From contig CAJUAP010000012.1 in NCBI GenBank assembly GCA_910584435.1, positions 13,710 through 77,709 of the forward strand: a stretch of DNA of 64,000 nt. Direction: 5' to 3'. Position numbers and translations under genes: made by a program. Positions 15,515-24,568 of the stretch are shown here, piece after piece (within the stretch, counting starts at the first letter, position 1; every line of letters begins with the position of its first letter). The notes beneath the pieces are model-generated. The model did not search any database. It saw only the letters and a list, made by a program, of their open reading frames with translations, and was not told the DNA's origin. The DNA is from an uncultured Acetatifactor sp. Lineage in GTDB: Bacteria > Bacillota > Clostridia > Lachnospirales > Lachnospiraceae.

Positions 15515-17368
15515 ATGAATTTTTTGGAAATGACACAGAATCACCTTCTGCTGATGGATGGCGCTATGGGAACCTACTATTCGCAGATATATCCTTTAGA
15601 AGAAAAGATATCGGAATCTGCCAATATCACACATCCAGAACAAATAGAGCGCATCCACAGGGAATACATTGCCGCCGGTGCCGGACTGCTGCGCACGAAC
15701 AGTTTTGCCAGCCATGCGGAAGGTTTGACGGGACGGCCCCTGCATCAGGCGGATGACAGACAGGCTGTGCTCCAAAGGATTTATGACAATGTGTTTCAAG
15801 CTTACAAAATTGCACAGAAAGCGGCTGGCTGCGCAGACGGCAAAGTATGGATTGCAGGTGATATGGGACCGGTTCCGGCCAACGGGGCAGTTACGGATGA
15901 TGAGATTCAGTCGCAATATGAAACTATGGCGGATGCACTGCTGGATGCCGGTGCGGAAATCATTCTATTCGAAACGTTTTCGGATTTTGAATACATATTA
16001 CCGACTGTCCGTTATATCAAAAAACGGGTAATAGAAAAGCAGCTTCCAGTATCTCCTGTCATCATGGCCGGCTTCAGCCTGAATAAATTCGGATGTACGA
16101 AAGCCGGTATCAGTGCATCGAATTTGGTGAAAATTGCCGGAGACTGCGGATGCATTGATGTCATGGGCTTTAACTGCGGTGTTGGCTCCACTCATATGAA
16201 ACGCATCCTCCAGAAATTGGATTTTGGCGATATGCAGGTATCCATAGCGCCGAATTCCGGTTATCCGGATTTTGCCCTGGATAGGAGCATCTACCGGGAC
16301 AATGTGGGCTATTTCTGTGAAAATATGGTGGAAATTGCCTCCATGGGCGTCAATATACTCGGCGGCTGCTGCGGCACCACTCCGCAATATATCCGGGAGC
16401 TGCGGCAGCAGTTACGGCTGCATAACAATACAAATGGAAATTTCAGGAAGATGAGGTATCACATATCCGGCGCTGCTGCAGAGAAAGGGATTGATAAAAG
16501 CCGGAATGATTTCTTAAACAAATTAAATATGGGAAGGAAAGTGATTGCAGTTGAGCTTGATCCGCCGCAGAATGGAAAAGGGGACAAAATCCTGCAGGCT
16601 GCCGCACTTTTAAAACAGGCCGGGGTGGACATGATTACCTTTTCCGATTCCCCAATGGGTAAAATGCGGGCAGATTCCATAGCCAGCAGCATTCTTGTCA
16701 GCCAGCAGACGGATATTGCAGTCATGCCCCATATCTGCTGCCGTGACAGGAATGCAATTGCCATGGGGGGACTGTTTTTCGGTGCCCATATGAACGGAAT
16801 CCGTAACATGCTGATTATTACCGGCGATCCGGTTCCGGCAGGAGAAAAGAGCAGTACCGGCAGTGTATATGATTTTAATTCGTTCCGGCTGATGAATTAT
16901 TTTAAACAGTTAAATTTGGAATATTTTGCGGAGGACCCTGTTATTTACGGCGGTGCTTTGAATCACAACCGGCCCAATCTGGATGCGGAAATAGAACGTA
17001 TGCATAAGAAATGTCTGGCAGGTGCAGATTATTTTCTGACACAGCCGGTTTATTCGGATGATGATGTAGAACGCATCAAATATGTTAAGTCAAAAGTGAA
17101 TACCAAAATACTCTGTGGTATTATGCCGCTTGTCAATTATCGAAATGCCATGTTTGTCAAAAACGAGCTGTCCGGAATCCAGGTTCCCGACGAAATTATC
17201 ACACGTTATGATGAGCATATGAGCAGGGAAGAAAGCGAAGAGGCCGGGATTGCAATTGCGTTGGAAATCATTGCGAAACTCAGGGAGACAGCAGACGGTT
17301 ATTATTTTATGGTACCGTTTAACCGCGCATCCATGATCTGTAAAATAATAGAGATGATGAGGTGGTGA
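15515..17368 (+). CDS. Bifunctional homocysteine S-methyltransferase / methylenetetrahydrofolate reductase
   Basis: A 617-residue fusion like Bacillus YitJ. The N-terminal half is a homocysteine methyltransferase barrel: L-L-M-D-G-A-M-G-T near the start, the zinc ligand Cys in GFNCGVGS and the zinc pair in GGCCGTTP. The C-terminal half is a MetF-type flavin reductase with AVELDPPQ, ITFSDS, ITGDP and the FLTQP/Y block. It makes 5-methyl-THF and uses a methyl donor to convert homocysteine to methionine in the cytosol. The ATG at 15515 follows TTGGAGGAAAA; an ORF extension upstream to 15434 lacks a good site. Its stop lies two bases before the next gene, so the two form an operon. Confidence 0.9.
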   Translation: MNFLEMTQNHLLLMDGAMGTYYSQIYPLEEKISESANITHPEQIERIHREYIAAGAGLLRTNSFASHAEGLTGRPLHQADDRQAVLQRIYDNVFQAYKIAQKAAGCADGKVWIAGDMGPVPANGAVTDDEIQSQYETMADALLDAGAEIILFETFSDFEYILPTVRYIKKRVIEKQLPVSPVIMAGFSLNKFGCTKAGISASNLVKIAGDCGCIDVMGFNCGVGSTHMKRILQKLDFGDMQVSIAPNSGYPDFALDRSIYRDNVGYFCENMVEIASMGVNILGGCCGTTPQYIRELRQQLRLHNNTNGNFRKMRYHISGAAAEKGIDKSRNDFLNKLNMGRKVIAVELDPPQNGKGDKILQAAALLKQAGVDMITFSDSPMGKMRADSIASSILVSQQTDIAVMPHICCRDRNAIAMGGLFFGAHMNGIRNMLIITGDPVPAGEKSSTGSVYDFNSFRLMNYFKQLNLEYFAEDPVIYGGALNHNRPNLDAEIERMHKKCLAGADYFLTQPVYSDDDVERIKYVKSKVNTKILCGIMPLVNYRNAMFVKNELSGIQVPDEIITRYDEHMSREESEEAGIAIALEIIAKLRETADGYYFMVPFNRASMICKIIEMMRW

Positions 17369-17370
17369 AA

Positions 17371-18387
17371 ATGGATACATTACTATTTGCATTAAACGCC
17401 ATACTGCCCATTATATTGCTGATTCTGCTGGGCTATCTGCTGAAGAAGAAGGGGTTTCTGGATGAGGACTGGTTTAAGAAGGGAAATAAGCTGATATTCC
17501 GTGTCTGTCTGCCCTGTATGCTGTTCATCAATGTATATAGTATCAGCTCCTTTACCGATATCAACTGGTCTGTGGTGGTATATTCGGAAATTGCCATTTT
17601 CACGGCATTTTTCATTGGGCTGTTCATAGTAAAACGAACCGTTCCTGACAACAGGCAGAAAGGTGTTATTCTACAGTGTGTATTCCGCTCCAATTTTGCC
17701 ATTATCGGACTGCCGCTTGCTGAGTCGCTGGGGGGCGTGGAAGGCAAAGGAATTGCGGCTGTTTTAAGCGCTTTCTCCATTCCGACCTTTAATATCCTCG
17801 CAGTGCTTGCGCTTACGATGTTTGTGGATGGGGAAGACGGAAGTAAGGCAGATTTAAAGGATGTGCTTTCAAAAATTGCAAAAAATCCCCTGATTATCGG
17901 TGTGGTGTGCGGCCTTGCCGTACTGGGTATCCGATCATTTATCCCTGTGAGTGCGGACGGCAGTCTTGTATTTTCGTTGTCCGGAAGTTTGAAATTCATT
18001 TATGATGCAGTGAACAATTTGTCCAAAGTCAGCTCTCCTTTGGCATTGGTCATTTTGGGCGGTTTGTTTGATTTTGCCGCGGTGAAGGGGATGCTGAAGG
18101 AAATTGTCATTGGAACTGCGGCCCGTGTTGCGGCAGTTCCCCTGATTGTTATTGGTCTGGCCGTAATGCTGTCCAAATACACTGGGCTTATTGATTTTGA
18201 TGCCGCTGTGTATCCTGCGATGATTGCTTTGTTTGGCTCTCCTGTGGCTGTATCCAGCGCTATTATGGCACAGGAGATGGATAATGACGGCATTTTGGCA
18301 GGGCAGCTGGTGGTGTGGACTTCCATTGCATCGATTGCCACCATTTTCCTTGCAGTCTTTATTTTGAGAGCAATAGGGCTGTTATAA
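17371..18387 (+). CDS. AEC family transporter (auxin efflux carrier type)
   Basis: A 338-residue membrane protein with about ten hydrophobic segments and the AEC pattern: N-terminal ILPIILLILLGYLLKKKG, N-K-L-I-F-R-V-C-L-P, N-F-A-I-I-G-L-P-L in the middle and P-V-A-V-S-S-A-I-M-A near the end. The family moves organic anions such as malate, malonate or amino-acid-like compounds. The ATG at 17371 follows GAGGTGG, two bases past the stop of the methionine/folate gene, which suggests co-expression and perhaps a substrate linked to that pathway. GTG starts at 17362 and 17365 are alternatives. Confidence 0.85.
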   Translation: MDTLLFALNAILPIILLILLGYLLKKKGFLDEDWFKKGNKLIFRVCLPCMLFINVYSISSFTDINWSVVVYSEIAIFTAFFIGLFIVKRTVPDNRQKGVILQCVFRSNFAIIGLPLAESLGGVEGKGIAAVLSAFSIPTFNILAVLALTMFVDGEDGSKADLKDVLSKIAKNPLIIGVVCGLAVLGIRSFIPVSADGSLVFSLSGSLKFIYDAVNNLSKVSSPLALVILGGLFDFAAVKGMLKEIVIGTAARVAAVPLIVIGLAVMLSKYTGLIDFDAAVYPAMIALFGSPVAVSSAIMAQEMDNDGILAGQLVVWTSIASIATIFLAVFILRAIGLL

Positions 18388-18472
18388 TCGAATTGACTGC
18401 GCCGGATTACATAGCATTTTCGGTTTCTGAGGCGGGCAGCAAGGCATATTTTAGTGACTGGCAGGATAAATC

Positions 18473-19018
18473 ATGAATATTGGCTTATATTATCAAATAT
18501 TAGGCATGGGGGTATTATATGAAAAGGCGGGCAGGAGGGGAACCTGGTGGCGGATAGGCGAAAGAAAACGTCTGAAGGATGAGATTTGGTTCTGGCAGAC
18601 ATTGCTGGAGAATATTTCCAGGGAGCAAAACGGGATATCATGTGGGGAAGTATTGTTTGCTGCTCTTGCGGATTTATGCGGGAAATACAGGCTGCCGCAT
18701 TATAAACGGGTATTGGATAATAAAGAGGAATTGATAAACTGCAGCTGCATCTTTGAAAGAGATGGAGAGGAAGAATCTAAGCTGCGGAATTTTATGGAAT
18801 GTCTGTTACGGGATGCGCAGGAGTATTTAGATAAACACAGGGATAAAGAAATGGTTTACCGTATATTGATGGTTCTGCATAATCTTCCGAGGGCAATGTA
18901 CGGGAAAAATGTGTTGAATCCCAATGCAATTCCGATTTCTTATCGTATGGCGCTGGAATATGCAAAGGGGTGTATGGATGAGGAGATGAGAGAAAAGTAT
19001 GGGAAATATCTTGTGTGA
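18473..19018 (+). CDS. Hypothetical protein
   Basis: A 181-residue, probably cytosolic protein that I do not recognise. It is rich in charged residues and predicted helices, with no signal peptide or clear motif. A run from about residue 125 (K-E-M-V-Y-R-I-L-M-V-L-H-N-L-P-R-A-M) to a final Y-R-M-A-L-E-Y-A-K helix suggests a helical bundle. It stands alone 85 bases after the AEC gene and directly before a tandem-repeat tract. The start at 18473 has no strong ribosome site; the ATG at 18506 is an alternative. Codon use looks like that of its neighbours, so I take it as real. Confidence 0.55.
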   Translation: MNIGLYYQILGMGVLYEKAGRRGTWWRIGERKRLKDEIWFWQTLLENISREQNGISCGEVLFAALADLCGKYRLPHYKRVLDNKEELINCSCIFERDGEEESKLRNFMECLLRDAQEYLDKHRDKEMVYRILMVLHNLPRAMYGKNVLNPNAIPISYRMALEYAKGCMDEEMREKYGKYLV

Positions 19019-19049
19019 GGGAAAGCAGGAAAACGGAGATGAAATATGG

Positions 19050-19275
19050 GGTTGGAAAACGGCGAAGAAATATGAAAACAGAAGACAGTGATGAAAATGG
19101 AGATGGAAAACGGCGAAGAAATATGAAAACAGAAGACAGTGATGAAAATGGAGATGGAAAACGGTGATGAAATATGGAGATGGAAAACGGCGATGAAATA
19201 TGGAGATGGAAAGCGGTGATGAAAATGGAGATGGAAAGCGGTGATGAAAATGGAGATGGAAAACGGTGATGAAAA
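19050..19275 (+). repeat. Tandem repeat tract (25-26 and 51 base units)
   Basis: Direct repeats of units such as GATGAAAATGGAGATGGAAA. Two 51-base units (with AGAAGACAGT inside) are followed by about four to five 25-26 base units differing by single changes (AAAACGG or AAAGCGG, AAATATGG or AAAATGG). The tract runs into the start codon of the amidase gene, so every unit carries a GGAGATGG-like ribosome site and an ATG. Copy number is likely to vary between strains and could affect translation of the amidase. Confidence 0.85.
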
Positions 19276-20324
19276 TGGTGAAAGGTAACAAATCAGGAAA
19301 GTACAGAGGGATGGTATGGCTGCTGGCGGCGGTATTGCTGTCAGGGGGCTGCGGCCGGGAAAGGGAGCAGCCCTCTGTCATTGTGGCGGAACATTTATCG
19401 GAATCGGGAGAGGTATCCGCAGATATATCGGAAGGCATTATCCCAGGAGATTCGGCGAGTGCATCGGCAGCACCGGAAGCCGAACAGCCCCAGGGAAGCG
19501 CATCCGCAGAGTCGCCGGAAGCCGGACAGCCCCAGGGAAGCGCATCCGCAGGGTCACCGGAAGCCGGACAGCTCCAGGGAAACGTACCTGCAGAGTCACC
19601 GTCGGCTTCCGATACGCCGTCCGCTTCAACGCCGGGAACCGTTGCGGATTCCTCCCCGTCTGAGGAATATCCGGCAGGTTCCGGGACACAAGAGGGTTAC
19701 GTGGTGGTGATTGATGCAGGACATCAGCAGAAAGGCAATAGTGAGAAGGAACCCATTGGGCCGGGGGCAGCGGAGATGAAGGCCAAAGTCGCCAGCGGGA
19801 CTGCAGGTGTGGTAAGCGGATTAAACGAGTATGAGCTGACACTCATGGTCGCTGAGAAATTAGAACAAGAGCTGCTTTCCAGAGGATATGAAGTAATTAT
19901 GGTCCGCACTACCCATGATGTGGATATGAGCAACAGCGAACGTGCCCAGGTGGCCAATGATGCCCAGGCAGATGCCTTCATCAGGATTCATGCCAACGGT
20001 TCCGAGAACTCTGCTGTGCATGGGGCAATGACTATCTGCCAGACGGCTTCCAATCCTTATAATGGGGATTACTATCAGCAGAGCAGGGATTTGTCGGGCT
20101 ATGTATTAGACGAACTGGCGGCGTCCGCGGGATGTGCGAAGCAATATGTGTGGGAGACCGATACCATGAGCGGAATTAATTGGTGCCAGGTGCCAGTTAC
20201 GATTGTGGAAATGGGGTACATGAGTAATCCCGAAGAGGATGCCCTGATGGCCACGGAGGATTACCAGAATAAAATTGCCGAAGGGATTGCCAATGGTATT
20301 GATAAATATTTGGCGGCACGTTAG
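19269..20324 (+). CDS. N-acetylmuramoyl-L-alanine amidase, lipoprotein (Amidase_3)
   Basis: A protein of about 350 residues. It starts with a lipoprotein signal (hydrophobic stretch then L-L-S-G-G-C), continues with a low-complexity Ser/Ala/Glu/Pro linker containing three roughly 17-residue repeats of the type EAGQPQGSASA, and ends in an Amidase_3 domain. Zinc ligands are His in V-I-D-A-G-H, Glu in L-N-E-Y-E and His in R-I-H-A-N; the catalytic Glu is in V-E-M-G-Y-M-S-N. It cleaves the amide between MurNAc and the stem peptide at the cell surface, like CwlD/AmiC. The start is uncertain: GTG 19266, ATG 19269 and ATG 19275 are all in frame within a repeat tract. Confidence 0.85.
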   Translation: MKMVKGNKSGKYRGMVWLLAAVLLSGGCGREREQPSVIVAEHLSESGEVSADISEGIIPGDSASASAAPEAEQPQGSASAESPEAGQPQGSASAGSPEAGQLQGNVPAESPSASDTPSASTPGTVADSSPSEEYPAGSGTQEGYVVVIDAGHQQKGNSEKEPIGPGAAEMKAKVASGTAGVVSGLNEYELTLMVAEKLEQELLSRGYEVIMVRTTHDVDMSNSERAQVANDAQADAFIRIHANGSENSAVHGAMTICQTASNPYNGDYYQQSRDLSGYVLDELAASAGCAKQYVWETDTMSGINWCQVPVTIVEMGYMSNPEEDALMATEDYQNKIAEGIANGIDKYLAAR

Positions 20325-20374
20325 AAAGTGTGTTGAAGAGAGAAAGGCGAATCATAGAATAAGGGGCGAAAGGT

Positions 20375-22249
20375 ATGTTCAACTTTGAAGAAGAACTGAA
20401 GAAGCTTCCCAGGGAACCGGGCGTTTATATTATGAGGGATGATAAAAATGTCATTTTGTATGTGGGCAAGGCGGTCAATCTTCATAATAGAGTGCGTTCC
20501 TATTTTCGGGAAAACATAGGGCGGGGACCCATGATTGATAAAATGGTGTCTCTGATTGCCCGTTTTGAATACATTGTCACGGATTCGGAATTGGAAGCTT
20601 TGGTGCTGGAGAATAACCTGATTAAGGAAAACTCTCCCAAATATAATACATTGCTGAAGGATGACAAGACATATCCCTATATTAAAGTGACAGTGGGAGA
20701 GGAATATCCCCGCATACTGTTCTCGCGGACAATGAAGAAGGATAAATCAAAATATTTCGGCCCTTACACCAGTGCTGCGGCAGTGAAGGATACCATTGAG
20801 CTGTTGAATAAGCTCTATATGCTGAGAACCTGTAACCGTGTCCTGCCCAGGGACATAGGAACCGAGAGGCCCTGCCTGAACTACCATATCAAACAATGTC
20901 TGGCACCCTGCCAGGGGTATATTAACAGGGAACAGTATCGGGAACAGGTGGCACAGGCGCTGGAATTCCTGAACGGAAATTATAACAGGATTCTAAGTGA
21001 TCTGGAGAATAAGATGAAAACAGCCGCGGAAGCCCTGGACTTTGAGACGGCTGCAGGTTATCGGGATTTGTACCAAAGCGTGAAACAGGTATCGCAGAAA
21101 CAGAAGATTACGGACAGTGCGGGGGAAGACAAGGACATTATTGCCCTGTATCAGGATGAGCGGGAAGCAGTGGTTCAAGTGTTTTTTGTCCGTGACGGCA
21201 AGATGATCGGCAGAGAACATTATTATATGACTAATGTATCATCGGACAGTAAGCCTGGAATTCTGGAGAATTTTGTGAAACAGTTTTATGCGGGCACCCC
21301 TTTTATTCCCAGGGAATTAATGTTACAATATGAGATTGAGGATCAGGCGTTAATCGAAAAATGGCTCACCGGACGAAAGGGGAGCAAGGTGCATGTGAGG
21401 GTGCCGAAAATCGGTTCCAAAGAAAAGCTGGTGGAGCTGGCAGCCCAGAATGCAAAGCATGTTCTGGAACAGGACAGGGAACGGCTGAAGCGGGAGGAGG
21501 GCCGTACCATTGGCGCTGTCAGGGAAATTGCCGCACTTCTGGGGCTGGAACATATTGAGCGCATGGAGGCTTTTGACATTTCCAACATTAACGGATTTGA
21601 AAACGTTGGTTCCATGGTGGTGTTTGAAAAGGGGAAACCCAAGCCCAGCGACTATCGGAAATTCCGTATTAAAACGGTCTCAGGGCCGGATGATTATGCC
21701 TGTATGAGGGAAGTGCTGACCAGACGATTTGTGCATGGGATGGAGGAGAGCAGACAGCTGGAAGAGAAGGAGCTGGATCAGGCATTTGGAAGCTTTACCA
21801 GGTTTCCGGATCTGCTGATGATGGACGGCGGCAGAGGACAGGTCAATATTGCATTGTCCGTACTGGCGGAACTGAAGATTTCCATTCCGGTCTGCGGTAT
21901 GGTTAAGGATGATAACCACCGGACCAGAGGATTATATTTTAACAATGTGGAACTGCCCATTGATATCCATTCCGAGGGCTTTAAACTGATTACCAGGGTG
22001 CAGGATGAAGCGCACCGCTTTGCCATAGAATATCATCGCTCCCTGCGGAGCAAGTCCCAGGTGAAGTCTGTTCTGGATGAGATTCCCGGTGTGGGACCGG
22101 CAAGGAGGAAAGCGCTGATGCGCCATTTTAAGTCTATTGAGGAAATCAAAGCAGCTTCCGTGGAGCAGCTGGCGGAAGTGCCGGAGATTAACAGACGTGC
22201 GGCAGAGGATATTTTTAATTTCTTCCGAAAAAAAACACAACAGCCTTAG
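20375..22249 (+). CDS. uvrC: Excinuclease ABC subunit C
   Basis: A 624-residue UvrC of normal length. In order: a GIY-YIG nuclease domain (PGVYIMRDD...ILYVGKA, residues 10-32) for the 3' incision, a UvrB-interacting UVR motif around residues 214-230 (A-L-D-F-E-T-A-A-G-Y-R), a RNase H-like endonuclease for the 5' incision (E-A-F-D-I-S-N and M-M-D-G-G-R-G-Q), and C-terminal helix-hairpin-helix motifs (IPGVGPARRKALMRHF). It acts with UvrA and UvrB in nucleotide excision repair. The ATG follows AAGGGGCGAAAGGT. It precedes hprK, an order common in Clostridia. Confidence 0.97.
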   Translation: MFNFEEELKKLPREPGVYIMRDDKNVILYVGKAVNLHNRVRSYFRENIGRGPMIDKMVSLIARFEYIVTDSELEALVLENNLIKENSPKYNTLLKDDKTYPYIKVTVGEEYPRILFSRTMKKDKSKYFGPYTSAAAVKDTIELLNKLYMLRTCNRVLPRDIGTERPCLNYHIKQCLAPCQGYINREQYREQVAQALEFLNGNYNRILSDLENKMKTAAEALDFETAAGYRDLYQSVKQVSQKQKITDSAGEDKDIIALYQDEREAVVQVFFVRDGKMIGREHYYMTNVSSDSKPGILENFVKQFYAGTPFIPRELMLQYEIEDQALIEKWLTGRKGSKVHVRVPKIGSKEKLVELAAQNAKHVLEQDRERLKREEGRTIGAVREIAALLGLEHIERMEAFDISNINGFENVGSMVVFEKGKPKPSDYRKFRIKTVSGPDDYACMREVLTRRFVHGMEESRQLEEKELDQAFGSFTRFPDLLMMDGGRGQVNIALSVLAELKISIPVCGMVKDDNHRTRGLYFNNVELPIDIHSEGFKLITRVQDEAHRFAIEYHRSLRSKSQVKSVLDEIPGVGPARRKALMRHFKSIEEIKAASVEQLAEVPEINRRAAEDIFNFFRKKTQQP

Positions 22250-22440
22250 ACAATGTATCCGCAGTGTGTTAAAATAGTCTTAGACATTTCCGGACTGCCG
22301 GGCAGCACAGATGAATTTGGAAGCCGCCGCATGGAACTTCAAGGTGATTCGGCTTCAAGGAAATTCGGATAGAAATGACATGGAAATAAAACAGTTACAT
22401 GGAATGAAATAATCACATAGAAATGAGGAAGAGGAAACGT

Positions 22441-23379
22441 ATGGATAGTGTGACATTGACCCGTTTGATTGAGAAGATGAAACTGGAAAACCTCACGCCG
22501 GAGATTGATGTGAAGGGGATTCGCATTACCAAGCCGGATATCAACCGTCCGGCACTGCAGATGGCAGGATATTATGAACATTTTGAAGCCACCCGTCTGC
22601 AGATTATCGGTTTTGTGGAATACACTTACATGGAAGGGCTGCCCATTGAGAGGAAGAGAGAGGTGTATGAGGAATTCATGGGGTATGATATTCCGGCGGT
22701 TGTATTCTGCCGCGAGCTGAAGCCTGACCCTCTGTTTCAGGAAATGGCAATTAAGCATAGGATTCCATTGCTTTCGTCTAAGAAGACCACATCCGCATTT
22801 ATGGCAGAGTCCATTCGGTGGCTGAATGTGAAGCTTGCTCCCTGCATTTCCGTACATGGCGTACTGGTGGATGTGTTCGGAGAGGGGGTTCTGATCACAG
22901 GAGAGAGCGGTATCGGTAAGTCCGAGGCAGCATTGGAACTGGTAAAACGGGGACACCGCCTGGTGACGGACGATGTGGTGGAGCTTAGGAAAGTCAGCGA
23001 TGATACCCTGATTGGCTCCGCGCCTGATGTGACCAAGAATCTGATTGAGCTGCGGGGGATTGGCATTGTGGATGTGAAGGCCATGTTTGGAGCATCCGCT
23101 GTAAAAGATACCCAGAACATAGATCTGGTGATTAATTTAGAGGATTGGGATAAGGATAAGGAGTATGACAGATTAGGGCTGGAGGAAAATTATACGGAAT
23201 ATCTGGGGAATAAGATTGTCTGCCATAATATTCCGATCCGGCCGGGACGGAATCTGTCCATTATCTGTGAGTCCGCGGCAGTGAACCACCGGCAGAAGAA
23301 AATGGGCTACAATGCGGCGCAGGAATTATACAACCGGGTACAGAATTCTCTGGCGAGAAGAAGGGATGAGGAAGAGTAA
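22441..23379 (+). CDS. hprK: HPr kinase/phosphorylase
   Basis: A 312-residue HprK. The N-terminal DRTGG-like domain is followed by the P-loop GESGIGKS (154-161), the catalytic T-D-D-V-V-E-L block and the family signature L-I-E-L-R-G-I-G-I-V-D-V. It phosphorylates and dephosphorylates Ser46 of HPr-like proteins and so controls carbon catabolite repression through CcpA. The substrate candidate encoded nearby is the Crh-like protein at 27458. The ATG at 22441 follows GAGGAAGAGG; an ATG at 22423 is also in frame but is poorer. The true HprK here contrasts with the cluster's HprK-like gene at 5083. Confidence 0.95.
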   Translation: MDSVTLTRLIEKMKLENLTPEIDVKGIRITKPDINRPALQMAGYYEHFEATRLQIIGFVEYTYMEGLPIERKREVYEEFMGYDIPAVVFCRELKPDPLFQEMAIKHRIPLLSSKKTTSAFMAESIRWLNVKLAPCISVHGVLVDVFGEGVLITGESGIGKSEAALELVKRGHRLVTDDVVELRKVSDDTLIGSAPDVTKNLIELRGIGIVDVKAMFGASAVKDTQNIDLVINLEDWDKDKEYDRLGLEENYTEYLGNKIVCHNIPIRPGRNLSIICESAAVNHRQKKMGYNAAQELYNRVQNSLARRRDEEE

Positions 23380-23450
23380 AGGGAAGGCGTCAGGGGAGAA
23401 GGCTGTAAAAACAGGAGGCGTATTGGAAGTCGAGGATAAGGATCTGTCCA

Positions 23451-23529
23451 GAAATAACTTGTGCAATTGCATGCAAGTTTTTAGCTTTGTTTCCCGGGCT
23501 TATGATAGTCAAAACGCACAAGTTATTTC
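23451..23529. repeat. Inverted-repeat element D (79 bases)
   Basis: Perfect 14-base terminal inverted repeats, GAAATAACTTGTGC at 23451-23464 and GCACAAGTTATTTC at 23516-23529, flank 51 bases between hprK and the glucokinase gene. It looks like a small non-autonomous mobile element or an mRNA hairpin. Only one copy was seen in the window. Confidence 0.7.
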
Positions 23530-23597
23530 ACGACAGTTCCTAAGAAATTGCGCAGGGAAAGAGTTCAGGAGGATGAGAAGGGAAGGAAGGGTGCTGT

Positions 23598-24545
23598 ATG
23601 GACAGCTATGTGTTTGGCGTTGACATTGGAGGAACTACCGTGAAGATGGGGCTGTTCGGCATGGAAGGTAGTCTGCTGGAACAGTGGGAGATACCCACGG
23701 TGAAGGAAAACGAAGGTGCTGCGATTCTGCCGGATATCATCCGCAGTATTCAGGCGAAAATGGATGAGAAGGGAATTGCGCAGCAGAATGTGGCAGGTAT
23801 CGGTGTGGGTGCGCCGGGAGCGGTGGACAGCGAAGGTACTTTGGTGGGAGGTGCTGTCAATATTGGCTGGAAGCCTTTTAACATACCGGAGGCAATTAAG
23901 GCATATATTAATGTACCGGTAAAGGCCGTCAATGATGCCAATGCTGCGGCTTACGGCGAGATGTGGCAGGGCGGCGGCAGGGGCAGCAGCAATATGGTTG
24001 CGGTGACTCTTGGTACCGGTGTGGGCGGCGGCATTGTGGTAAATGGGAACATTCTCACCGGTGTAACAGGTGCGGGCGGTGAAATCGGACATATTCATAT
24101 AGTGGATGAGGAAGAGGAAATCTGCGGCTGCGGCAACAGAGGATGTCTGGAACAATATGCTTCCGCCACAGGCATCGCGCGTCTTGCAAGGCGTCGGCTG
24201 GCAAAGGACGGGAAGCCGAGTGATCTGCGGGAGATGGAGGCCGTCTCTGCCAAAAATGTGTTTGATGCAGTCAAGGCCGGGGACGAAGTCGCCATTGAAA
24301 TTGCAGAGCAGTTTGGAGATTACCTGGGTAAGGGGCTGGCGGCAGTGGCAGCAGTGGTGAACCCGGAAGTATTCGTCATCGGAGGCGGTGTCTCCAAAGC
24401 AGGAGAGATATTGTTATCCTTTGTGGAACCGGCATATCAAAGGTATGCCTTCCATCAGTGCAGAGGGGCAAAGTTTGTCCTGGCAAAACTCGGAAACGAT
24501 GCAGGTATCTATGGCGCTGCCGGTGTGATTATAAAAAAGGGTTAA
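23598..24545 (+). CDS. glcK: ROK family glucokinase
   Basis: A 315-residue ROK kinase. Features are the ATP-binding F-G-V-D-I-G-G-T-T-V-K-M-G at the N-terminus, the catalytic V-N-D-A-N-A-A-A block, the ROK signature G-T-G-V-G-G-G-I-V and the zinc motif CGCGNRGCLEQYASATG. It phosphorylates glucose to glucose-6-phosphate in the cytosol. Its position between hprK and murB fits central sugar metabolism and wall precursor supply. The GAAGGG site precedes the ATG. Specificity for glucose is inferred from the family and from the G-E-I-G-H-I-H block. Confidence 0.93.
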   Translation: MDSYVFGVDIGGTTVKMGLFGMEGSLLEQWEIPTVKENEGAAILPDIIRSIQAKMDEKGIAQQNVAGIGVGAPGAVDSEGTLVGGAVNIGWKPFNIPEAIKAYINVPVKAVNDANAAAYGEMWQGGGRGSSNMVAVTLGTGVGGGIVVNGNILTGVTGAGGEIGHIHIVDEEEEICGCGNRGCLEQYASATGIARLARRRLAKDGKPSDLREMEAVSAKNVFDAVKAGDEVAIEIAEQFGDYLGKGLAAVAAVVNPEVFVIGGGVSKAGEILLSFVEPAYQRYAFHQCRGAKFVLAKLGNDAGIYGAAGVIIKKG

Positions 24546-24568
24546 TTTTGTAAAGGAAAAGAAGTGCA

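Noticed and set aside
18827..19438. Minus-strand open frame of 203 codons with F-H-L-H-F-H-H repeats
   Set aside because: It is the complement of the tandem repeat tract; the repeats alone keep it open.
22339..22956. Minus-strand open frame of about 205 codons over the hprK start
   Set aside because: It lies opposite a certain hprK gene and has a shadow-like composition.
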